From Prinsepia uniflora (lineage: Eukaryota > Streptophyta > Magnoliopsida > Rosales > Rosaceae), in NCBI GenBank assembly GCA_032719365.1, contig CM064875.1:20435674-20499673 (forward strand): 64,000 nucleotides of DNA, read 5' to 3'. This document shows, piece after piece, positions 61,458-64,000 of the stretch. The stretch's first letter is position 1; each line of letters starts with the position of its first letter. A model generated the notes under the pieces. It worked only from the letters and a program-made list of their open reading frames with translations. It made no database searches and had not been told where the DNA came from. Position numbers and translations under genes: made by a program.

Positions 61458-61794
61458 TGTCAGGACCCGACCCTCTTCTGTCAGGTCCCGATTCATCTAG
61501 CACGATATTGTCCGCTTTGGGCCTCCTTGCCTTTGCCCTCACGGTTTTGTTTTTGGGAGCTCACGGTGCAACTTCCCAGGGGGTCACCCATCTGGAATTG
61601 CACCAGCCTCAACTCGCTTAACTTTGGGGTTTCAATCCCCCCCAAAGCCACTGAGCTCCCAAAAGGCCTCATGCTAGATAGGTGTGTGCCTACACCTTTA
61701 AGGCACACCACCATTCCCTTCCCAGACCATTCCCCCTCGCAGGAATGTGGGATTGTTCACTGTTCCCTCCAGGACACGGGTCTTAGGTGTTACA
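61458..61794 (-). repeat. Cassandra TRIM LTR (proximal, 5' copy on minus)
   Basis: 337 bases, minus-strand TGTAACACCTAAGACCCG...GGGTCCTGACA, with the 5S-like block at about 61571-61624 (GTTAAGCGAGTTGAGG ... GATGGGTGACCCCCTGGG). It is not a functional 5S gene: only box A- and box C-like parts are conserved. It borders the TSD AGATG. Confidence 0.9.
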
Positions 61795-61867
61795 AGATGT
61801 CTCTCGATGTAACCGGTGGATGAGTCGTAACTCGGTCTGGTTGAGTGTGGGGAACCTTAGTCAGATT

Positions 61868-61887
61868 TCCCACAGACGGCGCCAAAC
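61868..61887 (-). other. Primer binding site region of the Tat-like element
   Basis: On minus, directly after the LTR end CAACA: G, then TTTGGCGCCGTCTGTGGG. The GGCGCCGTCTGTGGG motif is the usual sequence following the 5' LTR in many plant gypsy elements and fixes the element's orientation. Confidence 0.8.
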
Positions 61888-62374
61888 TGTTGAAGCGTTA
61901 AATGTTGCAACTGTCGAGTACTCGTTGCCCAATCACCAAATGACGCGTGTCCCTCTTGTGACCTGTCAACTCAAGTGGATCGCGGGTTTCCGTTAGTACG
62001 GGCACCGGTGTGGTGTCGACCTAAGGCTCTCCGACAATCAAGTCAGTTACTTTTGTTCGTAAGAGGAAGCAGTTAATGGTAAGTTCGGTAGAGTAATAGT
62101 AATATTAAGTATTAGTTACCTTTATTGGGAAATGTGTACCCTTTATGTATGGGTAGGTGGGATGTTCAATTCCCAAAGTTCCGATGTGGGACAAATGCTT
62201 CTCAATTTATGTGCTAACACTTGTTACGTAAATCGACGGTGGATACGCTTCCACGTGGCATCCCGCATTGGGCCCGGTGTTAGGGCTGTTGTAAGTATGG
62301 TAGTTTTAGGCCTTGAGCAGGGTCTGGGCTTTAAGTATACGGCCCAATGGGTCTGGTCAGATATGGTGTCAACA
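61888..62374 (-). repeat. 5' LTR of the Tat-like element
   Basis: 487 bases, matching 51268-51754 with scattered substitutions. Confidence 0.92.
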
Positions 62375-64000
62375 AAGGTTGTGAATTGACGAAAATAAAT
62401 AAGTTCATAAAACACATTTCACAAAGATGTTTATGCCCTTCATTAAAACGTATGCATGCATCGAAAACCAGTAATCAAAATATTTACTCAAACAAGCCAT
62501 TAGGGCCTTAGCCCAGAAACCATAACTCAAAACCAAATGTGGGAACTCAGCCCAAAACCGTAAAACCAAATTCCAATTCCAAGTGGGCCATCGCCCAAAA
62601 CCATAACCATAAATACCATTCAAGAAAAACCTGTTTAAACCATCCTAGGCATCCCAGATTCCTAACGTCCCAGACGTCATATCTCACGGTATCAAGCAAC
62701 GCGTGCTACCCGGGGTCTCATCGGGTCAATATCTCTGACATCCCAGATGTCTGACGTCTCAGACGTCCAATCATAGCATTCCTGCTCCTGAGTCATCATA
62801 CGGTCCGGTAGCTCCGTATAATGACCCCTCGCAGGCAATGCACAATGACTTCCCCAGTGTCCCAGACACCTGAAAGAGACCGTCCATATATCTTCGTATC
62901 AAGATGGTTTATGGAAAATTGTTTATCAATCATTTCAAAACATTTCAAGGGCCCTGCCCGAAATTTCCATAAAACCATCACAAATCAAAACATCTGATTT
63001 TTCAAATCCAAACCATTTATTCAAATCCATTTAGGATCCCCGACCGAAATCACATTTATAACCAACTGGGCCTCACGCCCGATTTCGTAAATCAACTGGA
63101 CCTCTGGCCCGATTTCGTAAATCAACTGGGCCCCTAGCCCGATTATATAACTCAAATGGGTCTCAGCCCAATTTCGTAAACAACTAGGCCCCTGGCCCGA
63201 TTACATAAAACAATTGGGCCTCCCGCCCGATTACGTAACTCAAATGGACTCCAAGTCCGAGGTTTCCAAAACAATTGGGCCTTATGCCCGAGTTCATCTT
63301 TCCAATTTCAAAACCATTTCATTCAAGTATTTCGAAAACCATAAGTACGGAAAATCAGAGTAAAATTGAAACCTCGATTTACGTGTAAGCACGTAAATTG
63401 CCTCGAAATGTGTGAAACCATATAATTCACCAATATCCAATTCAACATCATATAATCACAATCATAATCCATATAAAACAGTTATGCATGCATAAGATTT
63501 ATAAAATCAAAGTCCACTCACAGACCGTCCAACGATGCGCCTCGATATGTGTGCCATAGGACTTCCCGGGCCTCACAACTATCACCGGGACTTCCAAACC
63601 TGTCCAAATTAATCTAGAGGGTTACTAACTACCTTATTAACCTCTCATTGAAGCCCCGTAAATTTCCCAAATTTTTAACTATTTTAAATCTCAAACTTAA
63701 ACCTTCCGATGCCCCGAACATTATCGAGACGGTGTCCGATTGACACGAAACCAGTCCCAGAATGTTCGTTATATCGAATAGAAGATTTCACGTGTTGAAC
63801 ACTTCCCCAAAAGGTTGGACACACGCCCCCACGCGCCCAGGTAAGTTGATGCGCGTGAGCCCACGTGCGCACTACTCATCATCTTCCCAAATGGCCGAAC
63901 TGGGTTTTTCCCTGCAACTGGACCAGCCGAACCGGTTTGGACCAGTTCAAGGCCATATCTGGTCCATTTCTAATCTATTTTGTCCATTTTAATCCCTAAA
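62375..64000 (-). repeat. Family A LTR, inverted, cut by the window end
   Basis: Reverse complement of the 48145-49345 part of the LTR at 47000, with about 250 extra bases near 62640-62890. It lacks the last ~350 bases of the LTR next to the gypsy element. It contains the 'cccgatttcgtaaatcaactgggcc' minisatellite (63060-63290) and the 78-base cassette between GGACAG|GTTTGG (63599) and TCT|GTGAGT (63522). It continues beyond the window. Confidence 0.85.

Larger units (their letters stand above)
56437..61794 (-). mobile_element. Composite Cassandra-LARD insertion, TSD AGATG
   Basis: Outer borders are Cassandra LTR ends, and AGATG stands on both sides (56432-56436, 61795-61799). On minus, in order: Cassandra LTR (61794-61458), primer site and 71-bp interior (61457-61387), truncated Cassandra LTR (61386-61153), a 41-base inverted Cassandra piece (to 61121), LARD interior 3' part (61120-59779), complete LARD LTR (59778-56838), primer site, 68-bp Cassandra interior (to 56767), Cassandra LTR (56766-56437). 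Cassandra is a TRIM (terminal-repeat retrotransposon in miniature) whose LTRs carry 5S rRNA promoter sequence. The element sits between primer site and gag of the Tat-like element. Confidence 0.85.
51268..62374 (-). mobile_element. Tat-like Ty3/gypsy element, pol-less, with antisense ORF
   Basis: Two 487-bp direct LTRs (51268-51754, 61888-62374) with TG...CA ends. On the minus strand the right LTR is followed by TTTGGCGCCGTCTGTGGG (61869-61886), the primer-site region of many plant gypsy elements; gag starts at 56417; the polypurine tract lies against the left LTR. No protease, reverse transcriptase, RNase H or integrase is present: gag runs directly into the 3' end of a plus-strand antisense ORF. 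The leader between primer site and gag is split by a 5.36 kb composite insertion. Flanks differ (ATATT vs AAGGT; LARD interior vs inverted LARD LTR), so there is no TSD and the element sits at a rearrangement. It is non-autonomous. Confidence 0.85.

Noticed and set aside
61571..61624. 5S rRNA gene
   Set aside because: Only parts equivalent to the internal promoter and 3' half are similar; the 5' half is replaced. It is the 5S-derived block of Cassandra LTRs.
61164..61823. 219-residue plus-strand ORF (and 250-residue ORF at 56020-56772)
   Set aside because: They run antisense through Cassandra LTRs and gag and repeat the same peptide because the LTR is duplicated; no independent evidence of coding.

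Overview
Plant nuclear DNA, almost certainly from a eudicot. Two intact-looking plant genes with canonical GT-AG introns sit at the left edge; the rest is a dense nest of LTR retrotransposons and their debris. The species cannot be named; a rosid would fit, but that is a guess. No bacterial, organellar or viral gene set and no tRNA gene was seen.

Region by region. 1-5.1 kb: the last four exons of an Mpv17/PMP22-family membrane protein gene, then a complete three-exon RING-H2 E3 ligase gene, both on +. 5.2-10.6 kb: two related GC-rich non-autonomous elements, a 440-bp tandem duplication and an LTR-like remnant with a 122-bp (TG)n tract. 10.58-20.24 kb: a large non-coding LTR element (LARD type) with ~2.95-2.99 kb LTRs, a tRNA-iMet-type primer binding site, a 3.5 kb internal region without coding capacity, and a remnant of a third LTR upstream. 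20.8-27.5 kb: two solo LTRs of related subfamilies, in opposite orientation, each with a perfect 5-bp target-site duplication (TSD). 27.9-40.5 kb: an old degraded Ty3/gypsy element on the minus strand (gag and protease remnants, direct terminal repeats) with a decayed antisense plant-mobile-domain-like ORF. That ORF is interrupted by an insertion carrying a PPR pseudogene, and one terminal repeat holds a nested short solo LTR. 40.5-51.3 kb: broken LTRs and internal pieces of the LARD family, with a different 1.9 kb solo LTR nested inside. 51.27-62.37 kb: a Ty3/gypsy (Tat-like) element on minus with 487-bp LTRs, a decayed gag, no pol, and a spliced antisense ORF of the 'putative gypsy type transposon' class. 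Its leader contains a 5.36 kb composite insertion bounded by Cassandra (5S-rRNA-bearing TRIM) LTRs and the TSD AGATG; inside it a LARD LTR is fused to a Cassandra primer binding site. 62.4-64 kb: an inverted LARD-family LTR running off the window.

The strongest leads are (i) the Cassandra/LARD chimera joined exactly at their shared primer binding site, (ii) a 74-78 nt exon-like cassette flanked by AG and GT(G)AGT in most long LTRs of these subfamilies, with a TATA-like box and a dyad-symmetric element upstream, suggesting that these non-coding LTRs make a spliced RNA, and (iii) the antisense, intron-containing ORFs in two independent gypsy elements. All coordinates, motifs and TSDs were read by eye; family names come from recognised motifs, not from a database search.
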